This document shows, in pieces, positions 31,813 to 40,615 of a DNA stretch of 64,000 nucleotides. Position numbers and translations under genes: made by a program. The notes below the pieces were generated by a model. That model made no database searches and had not been told where the DNA came from. It was given only the letters and a program-made list of their open reading frames with translations. How positions within the stretch are numbered: position 1 is the stretch's first letter; the number at the start of each line of letters is the position of its first letter. The DNA is from Hyphomicrobium_A sp964493785 (GTDB lineage Bacteria > Pseudomonadota > Alphaproteobacteria > Rhizobiales > Hyphomicrobiaceae), in contig CAZBPM010000004.1 of NCBI GenBank assembly GCA_964493785.1, positions 124,001 to 188,000 on the forward strand, in the 5' to 3' direction.

Positions 31813-32385
31813 ATGGATACCACTCTGATCGTACCTGGACTTTTCGGCAGCGGTGCCGACCATTGGCAATCCTGGTTCGAGACGCAGATTCCCGATTGCG
31901 CCCGTGTCGTGCAGAGCGACTGGAGCGAACCGGACTTGACGAGCTGGTCGGCGAGGCTTCGCGGCGAGCTCAACCGGGTCGGGGGGCGCGCATGGATCGT
32001 CGCCCATAGTTTCGGATGTCTCGCGGCGGTCAACGTCGCCACAGAAAGCAGCTCGCGCATTGCGGGCATGATGCTGGTCGCGCCGGCTGATCCGGGGCGC
32101 TTCGGATTGCAGAATGTCATCACGCAAGATGTGCTGGGCGTTCACTCCATCGTCGTCGCGAGCACGAACGATCCGTGGATGTCGATCGACAGGGCAGCGG
32201 AATGGGCCGGCTCGTGGGGATCGCAACTCATCGATCTTGGACGCGTCGGACATATCAATGTGAGCTCCGGTCACGGCATCTGGCCGCGCGGGCTCGACAT
32301 CTATTGGTCGCTGCGTGGAGAGGCTTCGCGCGCGCGCGTTGCGCGTCGTGCCAGTGCTGGTGCTCTCGAACTCGGAGACTTTTGA
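31813..32385 (+). CDS. RBBP9/YdeN-type serine hydrolase
   Basis: This small alpha/beta-hydrolase (190 residues) starts TTLIVPGLFGSGADHWQSWF. The nucleophile elbow is AHSFGC, the Asp is probably in ASTNDPWMS, and the His is in GRVGHINVSSGHG. The family (DUF1234/RBBP9) has hydrolases of mostly unknown substrate. It sits inside the sulfate-uptake region between the binding protein and a porin, but nothing in the sequence ties it to sulfate. The last 25 residues are Arg/Ala-rich and poorly conserved. Confidence 0.8.
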   Translation: MDTTLIVPGLFGSGADHWQSWFETQIPDCARVVQSDWSEPDLTSWSARLRGELNRVGGRAWIVAHSFGCLAAVNVATESSSRIAGMMLVAPADPGRFGLQNVITQDVLGVHSIVVASTNDPWMSIDRAAEWAGSWGSQLIDLGRVGHINVSSGHGIWPRGLDIYWSLRGEASRARVARRASAGALELGDF

Positions 32386-32467
32386 CGGCCGGTTGGTGAC
32401 GTTCGTCGCGGCCATCCGTTCGTTGCAACAGAATTGTGTGTCGGTTCGGTTTCACTGCGCAGCAAGT

Positions 32468-32487
32468 GTCATAGACCGTCATAGACC
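32468..32487. promoter_or_regulatory. tandem 10-bp repeat upstream of the porin gene
   Basis: GTCATAGACC occurs twice in direct succession, followed by a third partial GTC. The 10-bp period is about one helical turn, as for two regulator subunits side by side. It lies 128 bp before the porin start and could be an activator site. Confidence 0.35.
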
Positions 32488-32614
32488 GTCGTTGACGGGG
32501 AGGTGAGCAGGCGAAAACATCGAAATATATCAATCTGGTTTAGCGGAGCATTGCTCCAACATAACAGACTAGAACAGCGTCAGTTGCGTAACAGTAAGCG
32601 TAGGAGTGCGTTAC

Positions 32615-34006
32615 ATGTTTGGGGGAGTAGGGAAGGGGTCCAGCTTTGCGCTGGTCCTCGGAGCCGGACTGCTCATTGCGGCGGCACCGGCGACGGCGGC
32701 AGATCTCGGGGGAGATTGCTGCGCCGATCTGGAAGAAAGAGTGGCCGAGCTTGAAGCCACCACGGCCCGCAAGGGCAATCGCAAAGTATCGCTGGAAGTT
32801 TCTGGGCACGTGAACCAGGGCGTCCTCTACTGGGACGACGGTTGGGAGAGCAACGCCTACGTCGTCACGAACGACAACTCTCGCACGCGCTTCCGCTTTC
32901 GCGGCAAGGCCAAGATCGACAAGGACTGGGAAGCCGGATACCGGTTGGAAATCGGAATTCGCAGCGCCAACTCCAAGCGTTTCACGCAGAGCGATCTGGC
33001 AACGTCGGCACCATTCGATCTGCGCGACTCGTATTGGTATCTGAAGAGCAAGACCTACGGCACGGTAGCGGTCGGTCTCCAGAGCACGGCCACGGACGGT
33101 ATTACCGAGGTCAATCTTTCGCAGACGAAGGATTTCTCCAAATACTCCGATATTGAGGATACGGGATTGGGCCTCTTTCTGAGGGCCACCAACGGTAACC
33201 TCGCCAGCGGCGGTGGTTCGGGCAGCGCCTACTCGTACTACAACCTCATCGGTGTGCACGGCGACCAGCCCGGCGAGGGTGAGAAACGCTTCAACGGCGT
33301 CAGGTATACTACGCCCGAGTTTTCAGGGTTCTCGGCATCCGCGTTCTGGGGACAGGACGACTATTGGGATGCCTCGCTCAACTATTCGGGTGACCACGCT
33401 GGTTTCGCTATCGAAGCTGGTGTCGGCTACGGAGAAATTACGGACGGCGGCCAGACGCAGACGGCTTGCGCGGCAATCAAAGGCGCGCCCGGCCAGCACG
33501 ACACCAGCTGCAATCAGTTCGGTGGCTCGATCAGCGTCATGCACAAGGAGACGGGTCTGTTCGGCAACTTCGGCGCCGGCATCAAGAAGGACGACATCAT
33601 CGAAAGCACGACGCTCTTCTCGGCGCGTGGTGTTGACGACGAGCAGACGTTCTGGTCCGCGCAGGGCGGCATCGAGAAGAAGTGGAACGCACTCGGCAAG
33701 ACGACGGTGTATGGCGAGTACTATCACTACGAAGGTGGCGGTAACACGCGTACGCTGAGCAGCGCGTTTGCGGGTACGACGAATGCTGCAGCTGTCGTTT
33801 CAACGGGCGTCGAAAGCTACGGCTTTGGTGTCGCCCAGGGGATCGATGCTGCCGCGATGACGCTCTACCTTTCTTACCGCCGCGTCTCCGGTGATATCTC
33901 TATCGTGGACACGACAGTGGGCGGCGTAGCAGACGCCGGCGCTGCACAGGCCCTCGCTCTGGAAGACCTTGACCTGGTTTTCGGCGGCGGCATCATCAAA
34001 TTCTGA
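32615..34006 (+). CDS. alphaproteobacterial porin
   Basis: This 463-residue outer-membrane protein has a signal peptide ending AAAPATAA. A short coiled segment (LEERVAELEATTARK) follows, as in Porin_2 proteins of Rhizobiales. The barrel starts VSLEVSGHVNQGVLYWDD and ends with the aromatic C-terminal strand DLVFGGGIIKF; a terminal Phe is the usual assembly signal. ATG 32615, eight bases after AGGAG, is preferred to GTG 32606. Its place between the sulfate-binding protein and cysTWA suggests it passes sulfate or other anions, but this is inference. Confidence 0.88.
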   Translation: MFGGVGKGSSFALVLGAGLLIAAAPATAADLGGDCCADLEERVAELEATTARKGNRKVSLEVSGHVNQGVLYWDDGWESNAYVVTNDNSRTRFRFRGKAKIDKDWEAGYRLEIGIRSANSKRFTQSDLATSAPFDLRDSYWYLKSKTYGTVAVGLQSTATDGITEVNLSQTKDFSKYSDIEDTGLGLFLRATNGNLASGGGSGSAYSYYNLIGVHGDQPGEGEKRFNGVRYTTPEFSGFSASAFWGQDDYWDASLNYSGDHAGFAIEAGVGYGEITDGGQTQTACAAIKGAPGQHDTSCNQFGGSISVMHKETGLFGNFGAGIKKDDIIESTTLFSARGVDDEQTFWSAQGGIEKKWNALGKTTVYGEYYHYEGGGNTRTLSSAFAGTTNAAAVVSTGVESYGFGVAQGIDAAAMTLYLSYRRVSGDISIVDTTVGGVADAGAAQALALEDLDLVFGGGIIKF

Positions 34007-34053
34007 TGGCCACACCCTAGCACTTCTGCAACAAAATTTCTTGTTCGCGAAAG

Positions 34054-34081
34054 AAGAGAGCCGCAGTACGCGGCTCTCTTT
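34054..34081 (+). terminator. rho-independent terminator after the porin gene
   Basis: An 11-bp perfect stem (AAGAGAGCCGC / GCGGCTCTCTT) with an AGTAC loop runs into a TTT. It begins 48 bp after the porin stop codon. Confidence 0.85.
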
Positions 34082-34285
34082 GCATATGGCATCCACGCAA
34101 TGAAATTGCCCTGATCAGCCGCATGCATCTGCAAGCGCAGTTACGAGATTCCTGCTTCATAAGCTTAGCTGTTTTTCTGCGTTCCCTTGCTGCTCCCGCG
34201 AACGTTAACTTCGCTTCGAACGAACAGGGTGGAGCACAAACGCCCACTCAGGGGGCCACCTTTGAACCGGATTGCAGACATCACC

Positions 34286-34951
34286 GTGGCAAACAGAGCC
34301 AGGTCGTCCGGCGTGAAAGTCAACGCTCGGACAAGACAGAGAACCGACCAATCGGCCGCTCTTTTGACGAACATCAGCTCGAACCTGAAGAGGCTGCGTA
34401 CGCGTCAGGGGCATTCGCTGGAGCGCCTCGCGAAGTTGGCGGGCGTAAGCCGCGCCATGCTCAGCCAGATCGAGACCGGCAAGAGCGTTCCGACGATCAG
34501 TCTGCTGTTGAAGGTCGCCGAAGCGCTGGGCGTGCCGCTGGCAAATCTTTTGGTGTCGCCGGCGACGCGGGTGACAGTGGTGCTGCCGAAGAGCCGAGCA
34601 AAAATCGTCAGTGCCAGCAGTGGCCGGTTCACATCGCGCGCTCTGTTTCCTTTGGAGAGCACGCGGCGGGCTGAATTCTACGAGGTGCGGATCGCTGCGC
34701 AGCATCGTGAAGCGCTGGAGCCGCAGGCGGCGGGCACAAAGGAAAACGTTCTCGTCGTCTCGGGGCGCATCGAGCTGACCGTCGGCAACGAGCCGCCGGT
34801 GATCCTGCCGCCCGGCGATGCGGTGCAGTTTCATGCCGATGTACCGCACACCTATCGCAATCCCGACGGCAGTGAAGCCGTCGTGCACGTCGTGCTGACA
34901 TACGTTGAGCCGATTGGAAATTCGCACCCTTTCGCGTTTGCCGGTGAGTGA
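34286..34951 (+). CDS. XRE-family regulator with C-terminal cupin domain
   Basis: This regulator of about 221 residues has a helix-turn-helix (NLKRLRTRQGHSLERLAKLAG then SRAMLSQIETGKSVPTISLL) and a cupin sensor domain (LEPQAAGTKENVLVVSGRIE and PGDAVQFHADVPHTYRNPDG). Similar proteins control metabolite-responsive operons. Its stop is 11 bp before cysT, so it is probably co-transcribed with cysTWA and may regulate sulfate or sulfur-compound uptake. The start is uncertain: the frame has no early ATG, and TTG 34187, TTG 34262, GTG 34286 and GTG 34313 are all possible. Confidence 0.8.
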   Translation: MANRARSSGVKVNARTRQRTDQSAALLTNISSNLKRLRTRQGHSLERLAKLAGVSRAMLSQIETGKSVPTISLLLKVAEALGVPLANLLVSPATRVTVVLPKSRAKIVSASSGRFTSRALFPLESTRRAEFYEVRIAAQHREALEPQAAGTKENVLVVSGRIELTVGNEPPVILPPGDAVQFHADVPHTYRNPDGSEAVVHVVLTYVEPIGNSHPFAFAGE

Positions 34952-34962
34952 GGGGTGCGAAA

Positions 34963-35799
34963 ATGAGTGTCGCGAAAGCTCGCCGGGTGCTCCCCGGCTT
35001 TGGCCTCTCGATGGGCGTGACGATCTCGTATCTGTCGCTCATCGTTCTCATTCCCTTGACGGCGGTGTTCATCAAAAGCTCATCGCTGGGCTGGAGTGAG
35101 TTCTGGCACGTGGCGACGGCGCCGCGGGTGATGGCGTCGTATCGGCTGAGCTTCGGTGCCTCGCTGCTGGCCGCGGCGATCAACGTGGTGTTCGGCCTGA
35201 TCCTGGCGTGGAGCCTCGTCCGCTATAGCTTCCCGGGACGGCGCATCGTCGACGCGCTGATCGATCTCCCGTTCGCGCTGCCGACGGCCGTGGCCGGCAT
35301 CGCTCTCACAGCGCTTTATGCCCCGAACGGCTGGCTGGGCGGATTCCTCGAGCCGTTGGGGATCAAGGTGGCATTCACGCCGCTTGGCGTGCTGGTCGCT
35401 CTGATCTTCATCGGTGTGCCGTTCATCGTGCGCACGGTGCAGCCGGTGCTGGAGGATCTTGACATCGAGTTCGAGGAGGCGGCGGCGAGTCTCGGAGCGT
35501 CGCGACTGCAAACGATCCGCAAGGTCGTGCTGCCGGCATTGGCGCCGGCGCTTCTGACGGGGTTCGCGATGGCTTTCGCGCGGGCGGTCGGCGAGTACGG
35601 CTCCGTCATCTTCATCGCCGGTAACATACCGATGGTCTCGGAAATCACGCCGCTGATCATCATCACAAAGCTGGAGCAGTACGACTATGCGGGCGCGACG
35701 GCAGTCGCCGCGGTGATGCTGGTTGTCTCGTTCGTGCTGCTTCTGCTTATCAACGCGCTGCAGGCTTGGTCGGCCCGGTCGAACGAGAGGACGCGCTAG
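34963..35799 (+). CDS. cysT: sulfate ABC transporter permease CysT (CysU)
   Basis: This inner-membrane permease (278 residues) has six predicted helices. The EAA loop that contacts the ATPase is EEAAASLGASRLQTIRKVVLP, and the family stretch LPFALPTAVAGIAL is present. It pairs with CysW. ATG 34963 follows GAGGGG. The gap to cysW is 163 bp, unusually long for this operon, and contains an inverted-repeat element. Confidence 0.94.
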   Translation: MSVAKARRVLPGFGLSMGVTISYLSLIVLIPLTAVFIKSSSLGWSEFWHVATAPRVMASYRLSFGASLLAAAINVVFGLILAWSLVRYSFPGRRIVDALIDLPFALPTAVAGIALTALYAPNGWLGGFLEPLGIKVAFTPLGVLVALIFIGVPFIVRTVQPVLEDLDIEFEEAAASLGASRLQTIRKVVLPALAPALLTGFAMAFARAVGEYGSVIFIAGNIPMVSEITPLIIITKLEQYDYAGATAVAAVMLVVSFVLLLLINALQAWSARSNERTR

Positions 35800-35865
35800 C
35801 GTGATGATCGAGAAATTCACCATTATCGTCGGCTTGGGATCGAGTGAACTTCTCGATCTGAATCA

Positions 35866-35962
35866 CACTAGCAAAGCTTTGACGCTAGTGCCCCTTGTCA
35901 TTCCCAAGTTCGCTCCCGTCCCCGGCCGCGAACCTCGGCGAACTTGGGAATGGGGGCACTAG
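35866..35962. repeat. inverted-repeat element between cysT and cysW
   Basis: A long hairpin occupies 35885-35962. Left arm CTAGTGCCCC plus CATTCCCAAGTTCGC (interrupted by a TTGT bulge) pairs with the right arm 35938-35962 over 25 bp, around a 24-base G+C-rich loop. An overlapping smaller inverted repeat (CACTAGC 35866-35872 / GCTAGTG 35884-35890) extends it to the left. The right edge abuts the cysW ATG exactly. It looks like a miniature repeat element or an intra-operon attenuator. No transposase is present. Confidence 0.65.
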
Positions 35963-36853
35963 ATGGCCGTCGTCGCCCAGGCAAGTCCATTCGCGCGCGC
36001 CGAGCGCTTTGAATCCAGTCCCGCGGCGTCGGACCCTCCGATCGTCAAGTGGGTGGTCATCGGCATCGGACTGACGTTCTTTGCGTGCTTCCTGCTGCTG
36101 CCGCTCATCGCGGTATTCGTGGAAGCCTTCAAAAAAGGCTGGGAAGCGTACCTGCGTGCGATCGTGGAGCCGGATACGCGCTCGGCCATCAGGCTGACAC
36201 TGCTGGCCGCCGCGATTGCGGTGCCGCTAAACGTGGTCTTCGGCATTGCCGCGTCATGGGCGGTCGCCAAGCATGATTTCCGCGGCAAGCAGTTCCTGAT
36301 CACGCTGATCGACCTGCCGTTCTCGGTATCGCCGGTCATCGCCGGTCTCGTTTACATTCTGGTGTTCGGCGCCCAGGGCTGGTTCGGGCCATGGCTTATG
36401 GAGCACGACATGAAGGTCGTGTTTGCGGTGCCGGGTATCGTGCTTGCGACGATCTTTGTCACGGTGCCGTTCGTGGCGCGTGAGCTGATCCCGCTGATGC
36501 AGGCACAGGGCCGCGACGAGGAAGAGGCCGCCCTGGTGCTCGGTGCAAGCGGTTTCAGGATGTTCCTTAAGGTGACGTTGCCCAACATCAAGTGGGGACT
36601 TCTGTACGGCGTTATTCTCTGCAACGCCCGCGCAATGGGCGAGTTCGGCGCTGTGTCGGTCGTGTCGGGACACATCCGTGGTCAGACGAACACGATGCCG
36701 CTGCACGTGGAAATCCTATACAACGAATACCAATTCGCGGCAGCCTTTGCCGTCGCATCACTGCTGGCGTTGCTGGCCCTTGTGACCCTGGTCCTCAAGA
36801 CGATCGTGGAGTGGCGCGCGGGCATTCAGGCACAGGAACCCGAAGCACCATGA
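35963..36853 (+). CDS. cysW: sulfate ABC transporter permease CysW
   Basis: This second permease subunit (296 residues) has about six helices. The EAA loop is EEEAALVLGASGFRMFLKVTLP, and further motifs are IDLPFSVSPVIAGLVYILVF and GEFGAVSVVSGHIRGQTNT, typical for CysW. Its ATG follows directly on the inverted-repeat element, so the ribosome binding site would be the GGGGG within the hairpin arm. It overlaps cysA by ATGA. Confidence 0.94.
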   Translation: MAVVAQASPFARAERFESSPAASDPPIVKWVVIGIGLTFFACFLLLPLIAVFVEAFKKGWEAYLRAIVEPDTRSAIRLTLLAAAIAVPLNVVFGIAASWAVAKHDFRGKQFLITLIDLPFSVSPVIAGLVYILVFGAQGWFGPWLMEHDMKVVFAVPGIVLATIFVTVPFVARELIPLMQAQGRDEEEAALVLGASGFRMFLKVTLPNIKWGLLYGVILCNARAMGEFGAVSVVSGHIRGQTNTMPLHVEILYNEYQFAAAFAVASLLALLALVTLVLKTIVEWRAGIQAQEPEAP

Positions 36854-37965
36854 GCATCGAAGTACGCAACATCTACAAAACGTTCGGCAGCTTCGTTGCG
36901 CTGGACAATGTCTCGCTCGAGTTCCCAACCGGGCAGCTCGTCGCGCTCCTCGGCCCGTCGGGTTGCGGGAAGACGACGCTGCTGCGCATCATTGCGGGTC
37001 TCGAATACGCAACGTCCGGCACGATCATTCTCGATGGCGAGGACGCATCGCAGACGCACGTGCGCGAGCGGCAAGTGGGCTTCGTGTTCCAGCACTACGC
37101 GCTGTTCCGCCACATGACAGTGTTCGACAACGTCGCCTTCGGGCTGCGCGTAAAGCCGCGGAAGCAGAGGTTGTCGGAGAAGGAGATCAAGCGGCAAGTG
37201 AAGGAGTTGCTCGAACTCGTGCAGCTCGACTGGCTTTCGAACCGCTATCCCTCCCAGCTCTCGGGCGGACAGCGCCAGCGTATTGCACTCGCACGCGCGC
37301 TGGCGGTGCGCCCGCGGGTGCTCCTGCTCGATGAGCCGTTCGGCGCGCTGGATGCAAAGGTGCGCAAAGAGCTGCGCCGCTGGATGCGTCGTCTACACGA
37401 TGAGCTTCATATCACCTCGCTGTTCGTCACCCACGATCAGGACGAGGCGGTGGAGTTGGCCGATAGGCTGGTGCTGATGAACCGCGGCAAGGTCGAGCAG
37501 GTGGGCTCGGTGCGCGAAGTGTATGCCAATCCGGCAACGCCGTTCGTCTATTCGTTCCTCGGGGCCGTCAACAAGTTTGCCGGCCAGGTTCAAGGTGACC
37601 ACCTGAGGGTTGGCGACAGTTTCATGCCGATCGCCGGGGGTACTGCTTCGACCGGCAAGGACGTGGTTGCGTTCGCGCGGCCGCACGAGTTGGAAATACT
37701 CCCAGAAGCCAACGGCGGCTCGATCGGGGTCCGGGCGACCGTCAGCCGCATTCTGGATGTGGGGGCCGTGGCCCGCGTGGAGCTCAGTGCGCCGCCGCCG
37801 GCCGGCTATGTAAACGGCAACGGGACGGGAAAAGCGGCCGATCAGCAGTTCTTCGAGGTGGAATTATCGGCCGAGAAACTTTCAAGGCTTAGCCTGGCCG
37901 CAGGCCAGCCTGTCCGACTAGTCAGCTCGCGGCTACAAGTCTTCGAGCAAGAGGCGCAGAAGTGA
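36850..37965 (+). CDS. cysA: sulfate/thiosulfate import ATP-binding protein CysA
   Basis: This ATPase (371 residues) powers the CysTW channel. Motifs are Walker A GPSGCGKTT, signature LSGGQRQRIALARAL, Walker B LLLDEPFGALD, and switch His in LFVTHDQDEAVELAD. A C-terminal regulatory domain of about 130 residues follows. It overlaps cysW and the downstream regulator by four bases each. An upstream-extended reading from 36592 is a shadow within cysW. Confidence 0.96.
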   Translation: MSIEVRNIYKTFGSFVALDNVSLEFPTGQLVALLGPSGCGKTTLLRIIAGLEYATSGTIILDGEDASQTHVRERQVGFVFQHYALFRHMTVFDNVAFGLRVKPRKQRLSEKEIKRQVKELLELVQLDWLSNRYPSQLSGGQRQRIALARALAVRPRVLLLDEPFGALDAKVRKELRRWMRRLHDELHITSLFVTHDQDEAVELADRLVLMNRGKVEQVGSVREVYANPATPFVYSFLGAVNKFAGQVQGDHLRVGDSFMPIAGGTASTGKDVVAFARPHELEILPEANGGSIGVRATVSRILDVGAVARVELSAPPPAGYVNGNGTGKAADQQFFEVELSAEKLSRLSLAAGQPVRLVSSRLQVFEQEAQK

Positions 37966-38903
37966 ATTTCCAGCAGCTTCGCATCATTCGCGAAACGGTA
38001 CGACGCAAGTTCAACCTCACAGACGTAGCCAACGCGCTCTACACGTCGCAGTCTGGTGTCAGCAAGCACATCAAGGACCTCGAGGACGAGCTCGGGGTCG
38101 AACTTTTCGTGCGTCGCGGCAAACGCCTTCTGGGGCTGACGGAACCGGGCAAGGAGCTTGTTGTCATCGTCGAGCGCATGCTGCTCGACGCGAAGAACAT
38201 CAAGCAGCTTGCCGATCAGTTCTCGAGCAGCGAGCAGGGCGAACTGAAGGTCGCCACCACGCATACCCAGGCGCGCTACGCCTTGCCGCAAGTGGTCGTC
38301 CAGTTCAAGAAGCTTTATCCCAAGGTGCACCTCGTGCTGCATCAGGCGAGCCCGAAAGAGATCGCCGCGATGCTGCTCGACGGGAGCGCCGATATCGGTG
38401 TCGCCACCGAGGCGCTGGAGGAAAATGCGGATGTCGTCGCGTTCCCTTACTATTCCTGGGATCATGCGCTGATCGTTCAGGCAGGGCATCCGCTGGAGGC
38501 CGTCAAGCCACTCACGCTGGCTGCCGTCGCGGAATATCCGATCATCACCTATGACCGCGGCTTCACTGGTCGCCCGCGCATCGATCAAGCGTTCGAGAAG
38601 GCCGGTATCGTTCCCGACATCATCATGACGGCGCTCGATGCCGACGTGATCAAGGCTTATGTCGAGCTGGGGCTCGGCGTCGGGATAGTGGCGTCGATGG
38701 CGTTCGATGAGAAGCGCGACCCAGGCGTCAGGCTGTTGCCGACGCAGGGGCTCTTCGAGCGCAACACCTCGCGCATCGCCGTGCGGCAGGGTCGTTATCT
38801 GCGAGGCTTCGCTTATCGGTTCATTGAGCTGTGCTCGGCGGAGCTAACCGAGCAGGTAGTGAAGTCCAGCATCGCGCCGCGGGGCGAGGGCGAGGCGGAT
38901 TAG
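37962..38903 (+). CDS. cysB: LysR-family transcriptional regulator CysB/Cbl
   Basis: This 313-residue regulator has the winged helix MNFQQLRIIRETVRRKFNLT with ALYTSQSGVSKHIKDLEDEL, the CysB-type N-terminus. The C-terminal effector domain includes VATTHTQARYALP, as in CysB, which binds N-acetylserine or sulfate-related ligands. The GTG start overlaps the cysA stop (GTGA), so it is co-transcribed with the transporter it probably controls. The stop touches the end of the convergent DUF763 gene. Confidence 0.93.
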   Translation: MNFQQLRIIRETVRRKFNLTDVANALYTSQSGVSKHIKDLEDELGVELFVRRGKRLLGLTEPGKELVVIVERMLLDAKNIKQLADQFSSSEQGELKVATTHTQARYALPQVVVQFKKLYPKVHLVLHQASPKEIAAMLLDGSADIGVATEALEENADVVAFPYYSWDHALIVQAGHPLEAVKPLTLAAVAEYPIITYDRGFTGRPRIDQAFEKAGIVPDIIMTALDADVIKAYVELGLGVGIVASMAFDEKRDPGVRLLPTQGLFERNTSRIAVRQGRYLRGFAYRFIELCSAELTEQVVKSSIAPRGEGEAD

Positions 38904-40160
38904 CTAGCCGGTGCGGGATTTGCGCGGCGGCGGGAGGTCCTTCTCCCATCCGAACACAGAGCGGCCGTCCAGGTCGGGGGAAGCGCTACGCTCGCCGGCG
39001 ATGATGGCATCGAGCGATGGGCCGGTTGCCGTTCGTTCCAGCGTGCGCGCCTGCGCATCGAGCCGCTTCAGCGTATCCAGCGTTTCATCGCGGCCGAGCT
39101 TGGCGCTTTCGACGGCCGTCTTCAGCACGCGAATGGTTTCGTCGTAGACCTTGATCGGCACCGGATAGGGGTGACGGTCCTTGCCGCCGTGAGCCAGCGA
39201 GAAGCGGGCCGGGTCCTCGAAGCGGTACGGCGCGCCGTGCACGACCTCGGCGACCATGGCAAGCGAGCGCACGGTTCTTGCGCCTACGCCGGGCGTCAGC
39301 AGCAGCTCGGGGAAGTCGACCGGACCGCGCTCGGCGGCGGCGGCGAGCGTCCCGTGCAGGCGGCGGACAAAGACGTCGGATGAGCGGACGTCGTGATGAG
39401 CCGGCATCACGAGGTGCGGCAGCATCGGCTGTGCCGGTTGCTGCACAGGCTTGTCGATGAGCGAGGCGTACGCGTCGGTGATGCGATCGGGACCGAGATC
39501 GGTCAACAGATCGAGCTGGGCCGTGCGCGACGTGGCCGCGCGCTTGTCCGTCAGGTTGACGATGTTGCCCTGCGAGTGGCCCTCGATGGCGCTGTGTGGG
39601 GCATCGACGAAATCGTGCAGGTTGCCCGAGTGCCAGTGATAGCGGCGCGCCTGACGGGCCTGATCGTTCATGCCCTGCTGCACGACCGTCCACTTGCCGT
39701 CGTCGGTGACGAAGAAGCCGTGAAGGTAGAGGTCGAAGCCGTCCTGTACGGCCGCACTGTCGACCTTGGCAACCAGCCGGCTGGCTTTCGTCAGGGCGGC
39801 AGCGTCGACGCCAATACGATCGCCGAGTGCGGCCAGCTCATCGGGTGTCTTGCGCGAATGCTTGCCGCGACCCCCGCAGACGTGGATGCCGAGTTCGGGC
39901 GACAGAGGCGTCAGTCCGCGCTTCATGGCGCCGATGACGCTGGTGGCGATGCCGGACGAATGCCAATCCATGCCCATGACGGCGCCGAAGGACTGGAACC
40001 AGAACGGATGGGACAGGCGGCGGAGGAACTCATCGCGCCCGTAATGGTGAACGATGGTTTGGGCGATGATGGCGCCGAGCGTCGACATGCGCTGCGCCAG
40101 CCATGCGGGCACGCGGCCCGAGTGGAGGGGGAGGTCTGCGCTGCCTGATCTGCGTGCCAT
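38904..40160 (-). CDS. DUF763 family protein
   Basis: This 418-residue protein belongs to a family found in archaea and scattered bacteria. Characteristic parts are SADLPLHSGRVPAWLAQRM, FGAVMGMDWHSSGIATSV, GGRGKHSRKTPDEL, DGFDLYLHGFFVTDDGKW and LLTPGVGARTVRSLAMVAEV; the last resembles a helix-hairpin-helix DNA-binding motif. The biological function is not established. It is a single gene convergent with cysB, and its patchy distribution suggests transfer at some time. Confidence 0.85.
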   Translation of the reverse strand: MARRSGSADLPLHSGRVPAWLAQRMSTLGAIIAQTIVHHYGRDEFLRRLSHPFWFQSFGAVMGMDWHSSGIATSVIGAMKRGLTPLSPELGIHVCGGRGKHSRKTPDELAALGDRIGVDAAALTKASRLVAKVDSAAVQDGFDLYLHGFFVTDDGKWTVVQQGMNDQARQARRYHWHSGNLHDFVDAPHSAIEGHSQGNIVNLTDKRAATSRTAQLDLLTDLGPDRITDAYASLIDKPVQQPAQPMLPHLVMPAHHDVRSSDVFVRRLHGTLAAAAERGPVDFPELLLTPGVGARTVRSLAMVAEVVHGAPYRFEDPARFSLAHGGKDRHPYPVPIKVYDETIRVLKTAVESAKLGRDETLDTLKRLDAQARTLERTATGPSLDAIIAGERSASPDLDGRSVFGWEKDLPPPRKSRTG

Positions 40161-40270
40161 TGGGGCCTCGATGCTCCGTCATTCTAGCAGAGTGTTCGAG
40201 CGGCGGAGCCCCTCGCGGAACCGGCGCGAACGTCAGGGGTTAGGCGTGAAACGGCAGAGGAGTTGCAGTC

Positions 40271-40576
40271 ATGCCGCGCGGAGCGAAGTCAAAGTACACG
40301 GCCAAGCAGGAGCGTAAGGCCGACCATATCGCTGAAGGGTATGAGAAGCGGGGTGTCGGCGAGAAGGAAGCAGAGCGTCGCGCGTGGGCGACGGTCAACA
40401 AGGACGACGGTGGAGGCAAGAAGCCGGGCGGGTCGGGTCGCGGAAAGCGAACCGGCCGCCCGGCGGCTCACAAGGGTGGGCGCCTCGGCGGTAAGGCTTC
40501 GGCTGCCAGGCCCGCGGCGGCGCGATCGGCCTCGGCCAGGAAGGCAGCTGCTACGCGCAGGGCCCGGGGCCGCTGA
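40271..40576 (+). CDS. small basic protein of the so-called plasmid-stabilization type
   Basis: This 101-residue, very basic protein begins MPRGAKSKYTAKQERKADHI and continues EGYEKRGVGEKEAERRAWAT. A Lys/Arg/Ala/Gly-rich tail resembles histone H1-like sequences. Proteins of this pattern are often annotated as plasmid stabilization, without good functional evidence, and the tail suggests nucleic-acid binding. The start has an AGAGGAG ribosome binding site. Nothing around it suggests a plasmid origin. Confidence 0.75.
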   Translation: MPRGAKSKYTAKQERKADHIAEGYEKRGVGEKEAERRAWATVNKDDGGGKKPGGSGRGKRTGRPAAHKGGRLGGKASAARPAAARSASARKAAATRRARGR

Positions 40577-40615
40577 CATATCTTGCGGCGCCCCGGCCGG
40601 CCGAGCGGCTCGTCA

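Noticed and set aside
40271..40576. Evidence of a plasmid or toxin-antitoxin locus from the plasmid-stabilization label
   Set aside because: The protein is only a small basic protein. No partner toxin, replication or partition gene is present, and the surroundings look chromosomal.
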